A stretch of DNA of 64,000 bases, from contig NZ_JAYGHP010000014.1 in NCBI RefSeq assembly GCF_034932065.1, forward strand, positions 1 to 64,000, read 5' to 3'. Below the pieces are notes generated by a model that did not search any database, had not been told where the DNA came from, and saw only the letters and a program-made list of their open reading frames with translations. Shown here piece by piece: positions 52,564 through 60,952 of the stretch. The DNA comes from Crocosphaera sp. UHCC 0190 (GTDB taxonomy: Bacteria; Cyanobacteriota; Cyanobacteriia; Cyanobacteriales; Microcystaceae). The translations under genes were made by a program, and so were the position numbers. The first letter of the stretch is position 1, and every line of letters starts with the position of its first letter.

Positions 52564-53823
52564 ATGACAACCTCTTCCCCTACCCTTATTCGACAAATTC
52601 GAGTTTTAGATCCTGTTACCAATACTAATACTATCAGTGATATCTTATTAGGATCAGGAATTATCCAAGCAATTGAACCTCATCTTGATAATATTGCCCC
52701 AAAAACCAAGATTATTGACGGAAAGAACCTGATTATTGGCCCTGGTTTAATGGATCTATATAGTTATAGCGGGGAACCTGGCCACGAAGACAGAGAAACC
52801 CTCAACAGTTTGATCCAGTCTGCGATCGCCGGAGGGTTTACCCGTCTGGCAATTCTCCCCCAAACTATCCCGCCTATTGATAATTTAGCCACTCTATCCT
52901 ATTTACAACAACAGGCCCAAAGTTTGCCACCATCGATAAAACTCGACTTTTGGGGAAACCTTACCCTTAAAGGAGAGGGACAACAGATGACGGAATTGGG
53001 AGAATTAGCGGCTGCAGGGGTAATAGGATTTACAGATAACCAAGGAATCGAGAATTTAGGGTTATTAAGACGAATTTTGGAATATCTTAAACCCATCAAA
53101 AAACCGATCGCAATGGTTGCAGAATTTGCTTCTCTCAAAGGTAATGGGGTGATGCGAGAGGGGTATTCATCCATTAATTATGGCTTACCTGGCAATCCTA
53201 CCATGACAGAAGCCACCGCAGTCGCCACGATCTTAGAAATGGTAGCCGTAACCCAAACCCCGGTGCATTTGATGCGAATTTCCACCCGTCGCGCAGTAGA
53301 ATTAATTGCTTGGGGAAAAGCGAGAGGTATTCCCATCACCGCCAGTACCACCTGGATGCACTTGTTATTAGATACAGAGGCGATCGCTAGTTATCATCCC
53401 AGTTTACGATTAGATCCCCCCTTAGGCAACCCAGAGGATCGTCTTGCTTTAATTGACGGTGTTTCTCAGGGGATCATTGATGCGATCGCGGTAGATCATC
53501 ATGGTTATACTTATGAGGAAAAGACTGTTCCTTTTGCAGAAGCACCTCCTGGGGCGATCGGGTTACAATTAGCCTTGCCCTTATTGTGGCAAGAATTGGT
53601 TGAAAAAGGTCAATTGACGGAGTTACAATTGTGGAAAGCCTTAAGTTGTTACCCTCGCCAATGTTTAGGGGAAAAATCAACCCCTTTAACCCCAGGGCAA
53701 CCCGCAGAATTGATTATTTTTGATCCACAAAAATCCTGGAAGGTGACACCATTAACCCTTAAATCTTTAGATAGTAATACCCCTTGGTTGGGACAAGAAA
53801 TTAAGGGGCAGGTGATTAGTTAA
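52564..53823 (+). CDS. dihydroorotase-like protein lacking the HxH metal motif
   Basis: A 419-residue amidohydrolase-superfamily protein matching dihydroorotase in length and order: KNLIIGPGLMDLYSYSGEPG, a conserved DIIDAIAVDHHGYTYEEK-like C-terminal region and LWKALSCYPRQCLG. In active dihydroorotase the first strand ends DxHxH(L)REPG; here it is DLYSYSGEPG, with Tyr66 and Tyr68 in place of both His. The carbamylated Lys region is also not recognisable. It is probably a non-catalytic PyrC' paralogue, of the kind that supports aspartate carbamoyltransferase in some bacteria. The pyrB gene is not adjacent. Genome annotation by similarity would likely call it pyrC. Confidence 0.85.
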   Translation: MTTSSPTLIRQIRVLDPVTNTNTISDILLGSGIIQAIEPHLDNIAPKTKIIDGKNLIIGPGLMDLYSYSGEPGHEDRETLNSLIQSAIAGGFTRLAILPQTIPPIDNLATLSYLQQQAQSLPPSIKLDFWGNLTLKGEGQQMTELGELAAAGVIGFTDNQGIENLGLLRRILEYLKPIKKPIAMVAEFASLKGNGVMREGYSSINYGLPGNPTMTEATAVATILEMVAVTQTPVHLMRISTRRAVELIAWGKARGIPITASTTWMHLLLDTEAIASYHPSLRLDPPLGNPEDRLALIDGVSQGIIDAIAVDHHGYTYEEKTVPFAEAPPGAIGLQLALPLLWQELVEKGQLTELQLWKALSCYPRQCLGEKSTPLTPGQPAELIIFDPQKSWKVTPLTLKSLDSNTPWLGQEIKGQVIS

Positions 53824-53859
53824 AAACAATTTTTACAAATTAAGTTGACTTTGTTACTG

Positions 53860-55569
53860 CTAGGATTTTAAGTTTAAAAATTGCTCATAAGCTTGATTAA
53901 TGATTTGCATTTTTTGAATCGCTTCAGGAGAAGAATTAAGATCGGGATGATATTGTCTAGCTAATTGATGATAAGACGATTTAACTTCGGCTGCATCAGC
54001 GTTTTGTATTACGTTTAAAATCTCCCACCATTCTGTTGACAAAATACAATTATACGTTGATTCTTGAGTCCAAATTTTTAGAGTTCCCTTACTACCACCA
54101 CTAATTAATAATTTTCCATCATTACTAAAAAGAATAGGGTGAGATCCTTTGAGAGTTTCTAGTTTTTTTCTTGAGGGTAAATGCCATAGTATTACTTCTT
54201 GATGACTCGCACTTACTAAAATGTTGCCATCAGGACTAATTGTCAGTCCTAAAACTCCTTTTGTATGACCAATTAATGTATCAATTAATTGTCCTGTTGA
54301 TAGTTGCCATAGTTTGATAGTTTTATCGGTACTACCACTCACTAAATACTGACCATCAGGACTAATTTTTATTGTGTTAACACTGGCTAAATGTCCTGTC
54401 AAAATAGCCAAAGCTTGTGAATGATTAAAATGCCATAATCGAATGGTTTTATCTGCGCTTCCACTGGCAATAATTTGAGCATTAGAATTAATAGTGATTG
54501 ACCATACAATATCAGAATGACCGTTAAATGTTCTTTCAAAATTTCCGTTATAACCATTCCATAAGCGGAGGGTATGATCGCCGCTACTACTAACTAAATA
54601 TTTTCTATCCGATGTAAAATCAAGGGAAAAAATAGCCCCTTTATGACCAAAAGAATAACGAGATTTGGAAAGTGCAGAATTAAGTGTTTTGTCTTGTAAA
54701 TTCCAAGCACTGATATTATTATCAAAATCACCAGTAACTAGAAGTTTATTGTCAGGACTAATGATAACAGATTGAACTTCTGCGGTTAATCCAAAAAATG
54801 TATAAACATGATTTTTCTGGTTTAAATCATACAATTTAACTGTGCGATCTGAACTACCACTAACTAACCAATAATTATCAGAACTAATGGCAATAGAATT
54901 AATCGGTGCGGTATGTTCATAAAGAATTTTTGTACATTTCCAGGTTACAGTTTCTGATTGATTTTCCTTCGGATTATTTTCAGGTATTTTTCCAGTAGAA
55001 TTTTGAGAATTTTGAGCATTATTTTTTTGATTTTTGGTCGATGATGATACTTCTTCTTTGAGTTTTTTAAATTCTTCCTCTATACTATCTTTTGATTCAA
55101 ATTCTCTCCAGATTTGTTCTTGCTCATATTCTCTTGTTATATCTTCCAAAAATTGTATATTTTCATAATATTTATTGTCATTATTAATGTCTAGAAATGG
55201 CTTAGTTAATCCATAAATCCCTAATCCTATCACTCCACCCGTGACGGCCATTGTTCCCATACCAATACCGATAGCTGTTCCCCCAAAACTTAAGCCCATC
55301 CCTCCAACCATTGCTGATAAGCTAGTACCTGAAACCACTCCTAACCCAATGAAGCTTAATGCTATGGTATCCCCTTCTTCAACAGCATTTAAACCACTAT
55401 AAATGGCTGAACCTGTTACCATCCCTATCGTAGTCATTGTGCCTAGTCCTAGGCCAATTGCTCCAAATCCTCCAACTAATCCCATACTGCCTATTGTAGA
55501 ATAAATACTAGCTCCTGTTACTGCACCAGTCCCGATAAAACCGATGCTTTGCGCTAAATTATTGGTCAT
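53860..55569 (-). CDS. glycine-rich membrane, WD40 and J-domain fusion protein
   Basis: A 569-residue protein of unusual architecture. Residues ~5-125 are Gly/Thr-rich and hydrophobic with two internally repeated halves (GSMGLVGGFGAIGLGLGTMT and GGMGLSFGGTAIGIGMGTMA), a likely membrane-embedded hairpin pair. A charged linker (about 130-205) leads to about seven WD40 repeats (about 210-505; GHLASVNTIKISPDGQYLVS). The end (about 511-569) is a J domain with intact HPD (ARQYHPDLNSS), so it should recruit a DnaK. No kinase or protease domain is present. It would localise Hsp70 activity to membrane assemblies bound by the propeller. It is monocistronic. Confidence 0.88.
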   Translation of the reverse strand: MTNNLAQSIGFIGTGAVTGASIYSTIGSMGLVGGFGAIGLGLGTMTTIGMVTGSAIYSGLNAVEEGDTIALSFIGLGVVSGTSLSAMVGGMGLSFGGTAIGIGMGTMAVTGGVIGLGIYGLTKPFLDINNDNKYYENIQFLEDITREYEQEQIWREFESKDSIEEEFKKLKEEVSSSTKNQKNNAQNSQNSTGKIPENNPKENQSETVTWKCTKILYEHTAPINSIAISSDNYWLVSGSSDRTVKLYDLNQKNHVYTFFGLTAEVQSVIISPDNKLLVTGDFDNNISAWNLQDKTLNSALSKSRYSFGHKGAIFSLDFTSDRKYLVSSSGDHTLRLWNGYNGNFERTFNGHSDIVWSITINSNAQIIASGSADKTIRLWHFNHSQALAILTGHLASVNTIKISPDGQYLVSGSTDKTIKLWQLSTGQLIDTLIGHTKGVLGLTISPDGNILVSASHQEVILWHLPSRKKLETLKGSHPILFSNDGKLLISGGSKGTLKIWTQESTYNCILSTEWWEILNVIQNADAAEVKSSYHQLARQYHPDLNSSPEAIQKMQIINQAYEQFLNLKS

Positions 55570-55848
55570 ATTTGATAAATGAATGAGAGGCTATAATCAT
55601 AATAATAAGATTCCCAAAATAGTTAGAAAACATAACACTTAGTAATCAATTAGAATTAAGACATTAAGAGAACGGGGAAAAAGCCAGATATTAAAAAATA
55701 TAAAAAAAATGAAATTCTTAACCATTTTTCAAAATACTAAGCTATATTGGAGTTATAAGCATCCAATTAGTCGATGTTAATAAGTTGCCCTAACTAACTT
55801 AACTTTAAAAAACAAGATTATTTAACAAAATTAAAGGTTCAAATCATC

Positions 55849-56400
55849 ATGAATTCCTGGGGACTTTTTTTGCTCACAATAGGATTTTTATTACCTTTAA
55901 TGGCAATCAAAGAGCCTACCTTAGCAGCAGAAACAAAACAGACAAATTATCAGATAAATCAAGAATGTCAGACTTGTTTGCGGTTAATTCCATCGGGAAT
56001 AATCAATCAACAAAAGAATCCCATTTACTTATTAGAAGTGTATCATCAGGGACAACATTTATATACCTTTGAAACCGTAAGCGGTAGAAATTATACCCAA
56101 AACCGAAATCGTCACCAATCGGGAACAGAAGCCCCTTTACCCGATGGAAAATATACCATTAGTTCCCGTAGTATACCAGGAACAATTGTGGAAGCAGGGG
56201 GAAGATTTATCCCAGTTAAAGCGCAATTTCGGACAGGAAGAAGTGCTTTGGGAATTCATTATGATCCCAGTTATAATAAAAATAATGGAGAAGATGGCAC
56301 ATCGGGCTGTATTGGCTTAACAACCAGAACCAATTTTGAAACCTTGCGACAATTTATTGAAACCTATCGCCCTCAATTATTGATAGTGGATATTCAATAA
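55849..56400 (+). CDS. L,D-transpeptidase-like (YkuD fold) exported protein, variant motif
   Basis: A 183-residue protein with a signal peptide (about 1-27, ending TLAA). The catalytic region is LGIHYDPSYNKNNGEDGTSG and CIGL: His137 and Cys154 fit the YkuD pattern, but the usual HGC is SGC. The block RHQSGTEAPLPDGKYTIS is shared with the adjacent gene. Two more cysteines (Cys40, Cys43) lie near the start. Probably a peptidoglycan L,D-transpeptidase or related enzyme; activity is uncertain because of the Ser for His change. The next gene is a paralogue 38 bases downstream. Confidence 0.78.
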   Translation: MNSWGLFLLTIGFLLPLMAIKEPTLAAETKQTNYQINQECQTCLRLIPSGIINQQKNPIYLLEVYHQGQHLYTFETVSGRNYTQNRNRHQSGTEAPLPDGKYTISSRSIPGTIVEAGGRFIPVKAQFRTGRSALGIHYDPSYNKNNGEDGTSGCIGLTTRTNFETLRQFIETYRPQLLIVDIQ

Positions 56401-56438
56401 AAGTCACGGATATTGCTAGTTTAAATTAGGAATTATTT

Positions 56439-57185
56439 ATGCGTTTAAAACTCATATTAGCCTTTTTAACCTGTTTAGGTGTCTTTGCTTATATCACTGC
56501 TGCTAAAGAACAGCAAATCCAGGGGTTAGAGGAATTAGAAAAGGAAAAAAATGTTCAACTAACAGCCAATGAGTTATCGACTCGCAAACAACAGCAATGG
56601 CAAGAATTCCGTCAAGCATCAGAACCTCCCTTAGAAACCAAACCCCCCATTCCCCTCAATGGTTATCGTTCATCACCTCAACCCTTAGAACCTCAAGTTA
56701 AACAACAACCTCAAAATCCTGTACCAGAGGTTATTGCTCCTGTTGTTCAAGAAAATTATATGACCCTAACCCCCACGAATACCACTAATATTTTAGGAAA
56801 CCCGATTTATGAATTGAGACTTTATGCCAAGGGTCAGTTAATCGCTAATTATGCCACTGTTACTGGAAAAGCGACCACACAAGACAAAAATCGTCACCAA
56901 GAAGGAACAGAGGCCCCCTTACCTGACGGAAGATATGCGGTAGCGAATACTGCCGTTGCGGGGACTGAACCGGAAGTGGGAGGACTATTTTTGCCCATTC
57001 AACCTTTATTCTCGACGGGACGTACAGCATTAGGCATTCATTATGACCCCTCCTTTCAGAAAACCAATGGAGAAGATGGAACCCATGGCTGTATTGCTTT
57101 AACCCAAAAACAAGACCTTGAGCAAGTATTGCATTACATCTACACCTATCAACCTCGATATCTTGAGGTGACAATTCAATCTTAA
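56439..57185 (+). CDS. L,D-transpeptidase-like protein, intact THGC motif
   Basis: A 248-residue protein with a membrane anchor or signal (about 4-21), a coiled and Pro/Gln-rich spacer (about 22-105) and a YkuD-like domain (about 108-248). The catalytic set is intact: His201 in LGIHYDPSF, and THGC with Cys218. The domain is a clear paralogue of the preceding gene (RHQEGTEAPLPDGRYAVA). The pair probably arose by tandem duplication, with the second copy keeping the normal motif and gaining the spacer, which could reach across the periplasm. Confidence 0.8.
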   Translation: MRLKLILAFLTCLGVFAYITAAKEQQIQGLEELEKEKNVQLTANELSTRKQQQWQEFRQASEPPLETKPPIPLNGYRSSPQPLEPQVKQQPQNPVPEVIAPVVQENYMTLTPTNTTNILGNPIYELRLYAKGQLIANYATVTGKATTQDKNRHQEGTEAPLPDGRYAVANTAVAGTEPEVGGLFLPIQPLFSTGRTALGIHYDPSFQKTNGEDGTHGCIALTQKQDLEQVLHYIYTYQPRYLEVTIQS

Positions 57186-57202
57186 GACTTGTTGCAGAAT
57201 TC

Positions 57203-57255
57203 GGGAATAAGGAACAGGAAACAGGATTAATTTTTTACTTCTTACTTCTCACTCA
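57203..57255. repeat. two-armed heptamer-like element
   Basis: A purine-rich arm GGGAATAAGGAACAGGAAAC, a spacer with TTAATTTTTT and a pyrimidine-rich arm CTTCTTACTTCTCACTC. It lies in the gap between the transpeptidase and SH3b genes, in the same arrangement as the other heptamer elements. Confidence 0.55.
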
Positions 57256-57270
57256 CCGGAGGATAGAACC

Positions 57271-57615
57271 ATGTTAAAAACCCTGATAACTAGCGCAATT
57301 TTGTTAAGTCTTGCCGTTTTACCCAGTCAAGCACAATTTGGCCCAGCCTGTGGCCCCAGTGATGGTGCTTGTCGGCCGGGTACTGGGGGAGAAAACCCCT
57401 ATGGTCGAGTTTGTACTAATCAGAGGAATGGCCGTCTTTCCATGAGAACAGGCCCAGGACAAAACTATCGTAAAGTAACCGAAATTCCTAACGGCAATTA
57501 TGTGGCACTCTCCGAGGGAGAATATGGCCCTGATGGAATTTATTGGTGGCGGGCTAACTATAATGGCCAAGGTGGCTGGGTACGCTCAGATTTCGTTTGT
57601 AATGACCCCCAATAA
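57271..57615 (+). CDS. secreted SH3b-domain protein
   Basis: A 114-residue protein with a signal peptide (about 1-21, ending SQAQ). A Cys/Gly-rich segment (ACGPSDGACRPGTGG) is followed by a bacterial SH3 domain (about 47-110; GRLSMRTGPGQNYRKVTEIP and GGWVRSDFVC). SH3b domains often bind peptidoglycan peptides. It follows the two transpeptidase-like genes by 85 bases on the same strand, so a cell-wall role is plausible. GGAGG upstream is a good ribosome-binding site. Confidence 0.82.
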   Translation: MLKTLITSAILLSLAVLPSQAQFGPACGPSDGACRPGTGGENPYGRVCTNQRNGRLSMRTGPGQNYRKVTEIPNGNYVALSEGEYGPDGIYWWRANYNGQGGWVRSDFVCNDPQ

Positions 57616-57627
57616 ACCATAAGATAA

Positions 57628-59127
57628 TTATTTCAAGACAGCGACTTCTGGCCTTCCGGTTAATAAGAGTCCTACTTGGGGTTCATTCCACCGCACCATC
57701 CAACCTGGTTGGATACCTAATACCAGAATAAAAATGGCTAAGACAAAGGCCGGAAGACGCTCAGACCATAAGACGGGAGGAATTTTCGATAGTTCAGTAG
57801 TTAAGCGACCAAAAAAGACACGGTTGACCATTAATAAGAAATAAACTGCCGTTAAACCACTGCCAATTAAACAGAATAAAGTTTGTAGGGGAAAAATAGG
57901 AAAACTACCCCGAAAGACCAAAAACTCGGCAATAAATCCCACCATCCCTGGAATTCCTGCACTGGCCATCACCCCCATAATGGTTAAGGTGCCAATAATG
58001 GGTAAACCCCGTTGAGGATTTAACAAACCCCGTAAATAGTCCACATCACGGCTTCCTGTCTTCTTATAAACTATTCCCACCAACAGGAATAAAAGGGCCG
58101 AGATTAAACCATGACTGACCATTTGAAAGGTTGCGGCGGTGATACTTAAGCGAGTTGTGGCCGCCGCAGCTAATAAAATATAAGCCATGTGAGCAATGGA
58201 AGAATAGGCCACCACCTTTTTCATATCCTTCTGGACGATCGCACAGGAAGCCCCATATAAGGCACTAATCGCGGCTAAGGTGGCTAACCAGGGAGCCATA
58301 TAAGTCCAGGCATCTAGAAACAACCCGACTCCAAACCGCAATAACCCATAAGTGCCTAACTTTAATAAGACCCCGGCTAATAAGACAGAAACTGGGGTAG
58401 AGGCTTCCACGTGAGCATCAGGCAACCAAGTATGGAAGGGGAAAATGGGGATTTTAATGGCTAAGCCAATCAACAGGGGAGCGAGTAAAATTAATTGAGT
58501 GGATAAGGGTAAGGTATGAGAACGTAAAGGCTCATAGTCAAAGGTTGATGCCCCTGAGAGCCAGACTAAGCCTAAAAATGAAATCAACACCAAAAATCCC
58601 GAAGCCGCCGTATAGAGCAGAAATTTCATCGCTGCATAACCCCGTTTTGGGCCGCCCCAGATCGCAATGAGGAAATAGAGGGGAATAATTTCTAACTCAT
58701 AGAAGAGGAAAAATAACAATAAATCTTGCGCTAAAAATGCCCCGGCGACCCCACTGTTAAGAATTAAAATAAGGGCATAATAAAACCGCGATCGCTCAAT
58801 GGTTTTACTACTGCTATAAATGGCAATTAAATTCAGCAAACTATTGAGACAAATCAAGGGAAAGGATAATCCATCCACCCCTAAATGGTAATTTAAGCCA
58901 ATACCGTCAATCCAAGGTAAATACTCAGTAAACTGGATATGGGGATTGGTTGGATCAAATTGTAGCCCAAGGACAATGGTTAATACCAGAAGGATACAAG
59001 CAGTCAATATGGCCAAGGTGCGATAGACTCCTTGTTCTAGCTTGCCTGGTAAAAACGCGATCACAATAGCACCAACCAACGGTATCCAAATTAAGGCACT
59101 GAGCATCATTAATTTTGTTACTCCCAA
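57628..59127 (-). CDS. ndhD: NDH-1 subunit NdhD (NuoM/ND4-like)
   Basis: A 499-residue proton-pumping membrane subunit of NAD(P)H/ferredoxin-plastoquinone oxidoreductase, with about 14 helices. Family marks are GLNYHLGVDGLSFPL, LLFFLFYELEIIPLYFLIAI (the pumping Glu), FHTWLPDAHVEASTPVSVLL and KKVVAYSSIAHMAYILL. The likely start is the second methionine group (MMLSALIWIP). Cyanobacteria have several NdhD paralogues, for respiration and for CO2 uptake; which this is cannot be told here. It is not next to ndhF or cup genes. Confidence 0.93.
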   Translation of the reverse strand: MGVTKLMMLSALIWIPLVGAIVIAFLPGKLEQGVYRTLAILTACILLVLTIVLGLQFDPTNPHIQFTEYLPWIDGIGLNYHLGVDGLSFPLICLNSLLNLIAIYSSSKTIERSRFYYALILILNSGVAGAFLAQDLLLFFLFYELEIIPLYFLIAIWGGPKRGYAAMKFLLYTAASGFLVLISFLGLVWLSGASTFDYEPLRSHTLPLSTQLILLAPLLIGLAIKIPIFPFHTWLPDAHVEASTPVSVLLAGVLLKLGTYGLLRFGVGLFLDAWTYMAPWLATLAAISALYGASCAIVQKDMKKVVAYSSIAHMAYILLAAAATTRLSITAATFQMVSHGLISALLFLLVGIVYKKTGSRDVDYLRGLLNPQRGLPIIGTLTIMGVMASAGIPGMVGFIAEFLVFRGSFPIFPLQTLFCLIGSGLTAVYFLLMVNRVFFGRLTTELSKIPPVLWSERLPAFVLAIFILVLGIQPGWMVRWNEPQVGLLLTGRPEVAVLK

Positions 59128-59388
59128 TCATTGAAAAATTTTGTGAATGAGACTTCTTGGGGAAATCAAGAACGGCGGACAGATAATAGGCTTAATTTTA
59201 TACTGAAACGACCATTACCGTTACTTTGACCTCCTGCCTCCTTCAATGAGTAGGTGGGAAAGCTGGTTTTTCTTGACTCCTACCCTACAGCATCCATTTT
59301 TTTTCCCTGAAAACTGCATAAGGTTTTTTAGGCAGCAACTATAACGAAGCAACAAGTCAATCAAATCATCTTTACGAGGTACAAAATC

Positions 59389-59847
59389 ATGTCTTTACTC
59401 AAAACATCCACTGCTGCTGCTGTTGTTTTACTCTCTTCTTTCATGACCTTTTCTACTCCAGTTAAAGCGGATAATACAGCCATTAATGGACAATATTCTG
59501 AACAAACTGGCGCGGCAGTTGGTATCGGCAACCAGGTTAATAATAGTATGCGTCAAAGTTCTTTTCAAGGACAAAATGGCTTCTTTGGTTCTGGCAATAA
59601 TGCCGCTTCTTCTACCATGTTTGGTTCTCAAACTGGAGTCGCTGATGGGGTTGGCAACCGCGTTAATAATAGCCTCGGTCAATTCAATAATCAACGGCAA
59701 AGTACCAGCTTTGGTCAAGGCAATAATTTAGGAATTTCTCAGATGGGAAGTGGTCAAACTGGGGCAGCAATCGGCGGTTTTAATAATGTTGGCAATTCAG
59801 GCATTCAATCTAATTCTCAAAGTCAAGGTAATCGCTTCGGCTTTTAA
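59389..59847 (+). CDS. secreted Asn/Gln/Gly-rich repeat protein
   Basis: A 152-residue protein with a signal peptide (about 1-27, ending VKA). The mature part has three degenerate ~42-residue units beginning QTGAAVGIGNQVNNS, QTGVADGVGNRVNNS and QTGAAIGGFNNVGNS. Units contain N/Q ladders such as SFGQGNNLGISQ that recall, but do not prove, curlin-type amyloid repeats. No cysteine is present. It heads a cluster of three small secreted protein genes. The family is not otherwise recognised. Confidence 0.78.
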   Translation: MSLLKTSTAAAVVLLSSFMTFSTPVKADNTAINGQYSEQTGAAVGIGNQVNNSMRQSSFQGQNGFFGSGNNAASSTMFGSQTGVADGVGNRVNNSLGQFNNQRQSTSFGQGNNLGISQMGSGQTGAAIGGFNNVGNSGIQSNSQSQGNRFGF

Positions 59848-59856
59848 AAAAGTATG

Positions 59857-59908
59857 GCAGAGGCTAAGTTTTTCACCATTACTCTGATTAAATTGTCTCT
59901 GCTTTTTT
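59857..59908 (+). terminator. possible long-loop terminator
   Basis: GCAGAG and CTCTGC are separated by a long A/T-rich loop and followed by TTTTTT. It lies ten bases after the first secreted protein gene. The large loop lowers confidence; some read-through to the next gene is likely. Confidence 0.45.
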
Positions 59909-59946
59909 CTCCCTTGATTTATCAATAATGTCCTGAGAATGTCACC

Positions 59947-60354
59947 ATGAAAGTCTATTCAGTTGTCTTACTTACCCTTTCTTCTTTACTGATTATGTCT
60001 CCTTTTACAACTCATAAAGCTCAAGCAAGTTGTGCGATGACAGATGTTTCTTTTCAAGTTGCAATTCGGGGTTCTAGAACCCCATCTCAACAGACAAATA
60101 ATGTAGGAATGGGAACGATGGGAGATTGTTGGGGAAATGCTACAACTAACACTTCAACTCAAGTTTATACAGGAGCAGGAACAGTTCAACAAGGGCGTAA
60201 TAGTTCCCATTTAGTGGGAGGAAGTCAACCGTTACCCTATGGAGTAACGGGGCCAGTAATTGGGACACAAATTAGCGTTCCTGTTGATATTTACAGCCCT
60301 GCTCACGATCCTAATTTTATCAATAATACATTAGGTACAGGCTTTCATCATTAA
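59947..60354 (+). CDS. small secreted protein, two-cysteine
   Basis: A 135-residue protein with a signal peptide (about 1-27, ending AQAS). The mature part is Gly/Thr/Asn/Gln-rich and has two cysteines (SCAMTD and GDCWGN) that could form a disulphide. The end is TGFHH. The family is not recognised. It lies between two other small secreted protein genes on the same strand. Confidence 0.72.
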   Translation: MKVYSVVLLTLSSLLIMSPFTTHKAQASCAMTDVSFQVAIRGSRTPSQQTNNVGMGTMGDCWGNATTNTSTQVYTGAGTVQQGRNSSHLVGGSQPLPYGVTGPVIGTQISVPVDIYSPAHDPNFINNTLGTGFHH

Positions 60355-60399
60355 TTTTCTCAAAAATACTCATGTTAGTCAAAAATTAGGAGGTGTTTT

Positions 60400-60807
60400 A
60401 TGTTGATTTTTAGACCTTATTTATTGTCCCTTACTTTTCTCTTATCACTAACGGCTTATCAACCGGTTAGGGCTGATCAATATCAATCATGGGTAGGAGA
60501 ATTTGATGCCAATAAACATTGTAATATTTCTGAGATCCACAATCAAAGACAAGGCGCAGGTTATGATAATCATGCAACAGTAAATGAAACCAACATTACC
60601 CATACTGAACATCATAGTAGTCAGGTGACAGGTTCTAATACTGGTTGGGAATCTAGCAATGTTGATTTAATTAGACAACAAGATTGTTCAGCCGTCATTC
60701 AATCAGAAGCTTATCGTTATGCAACCTATCAACAAACCCAAACAGCCCGTGAGATTAATGATACTCAACTTCGCCAAAGTTTCTTAGGTAATATGTTGGC
60801 TTGGTAA
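60400..60807 (+). CDS. small secreted protein, His/Asn/Gln-rich
   Basis: A 135-residue protein with a signal peptide (about 1-25, ending VRAD). The mature part is rich in His, Asn, Gln and Thr (NETNITHTEHHSSQVTGSNT) and has two cysteines (KHCNIS and QDCSAV). AGGAGG nine bases upstream is a strong ribosome-binding site. It is the last gene before a strong terminator. The family is not recognised. Confidence 0.72.
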   Translation: MLIFRPYLLSLTFLLSLTAYQPVRADQYQSWVGEFDANKHCNISEIHNQRQGAGYDNHATVNETNITHTEHHSSQVTGSNTGWESSNVDLIRQQDCSAVIQSEAYRYATYQQTQTAREINDTQLRQSFLGNMLAW

Positions 60808-60865
60808 GGTGTAAAAAAACTAAAATAAGTATTTTTTACTTTCTAATTGCTGACTATCAATCAAT

Positions 60866-60906
60866 GGGTTAAGGGTTGTTAACAAGTATCCTTTAACCCT
60901 TTTTTT
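60866..60906 (+). terminator. intrinsic terminator after the secreted protein cluster
   Basis: GGGTTAAGG pairs with CCTTTAACCC (one bulged T) around a 15-base loop and is followed by seven T. It separates the secreted protein genes from the sigma-like/DUF1822/CHAT cassette. Confidence 0.82.
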
Positions 60907-60952
60907 GGATAAAATATACTAAAATAGAGGTAAAAATCTATTGCTCAAAGCT

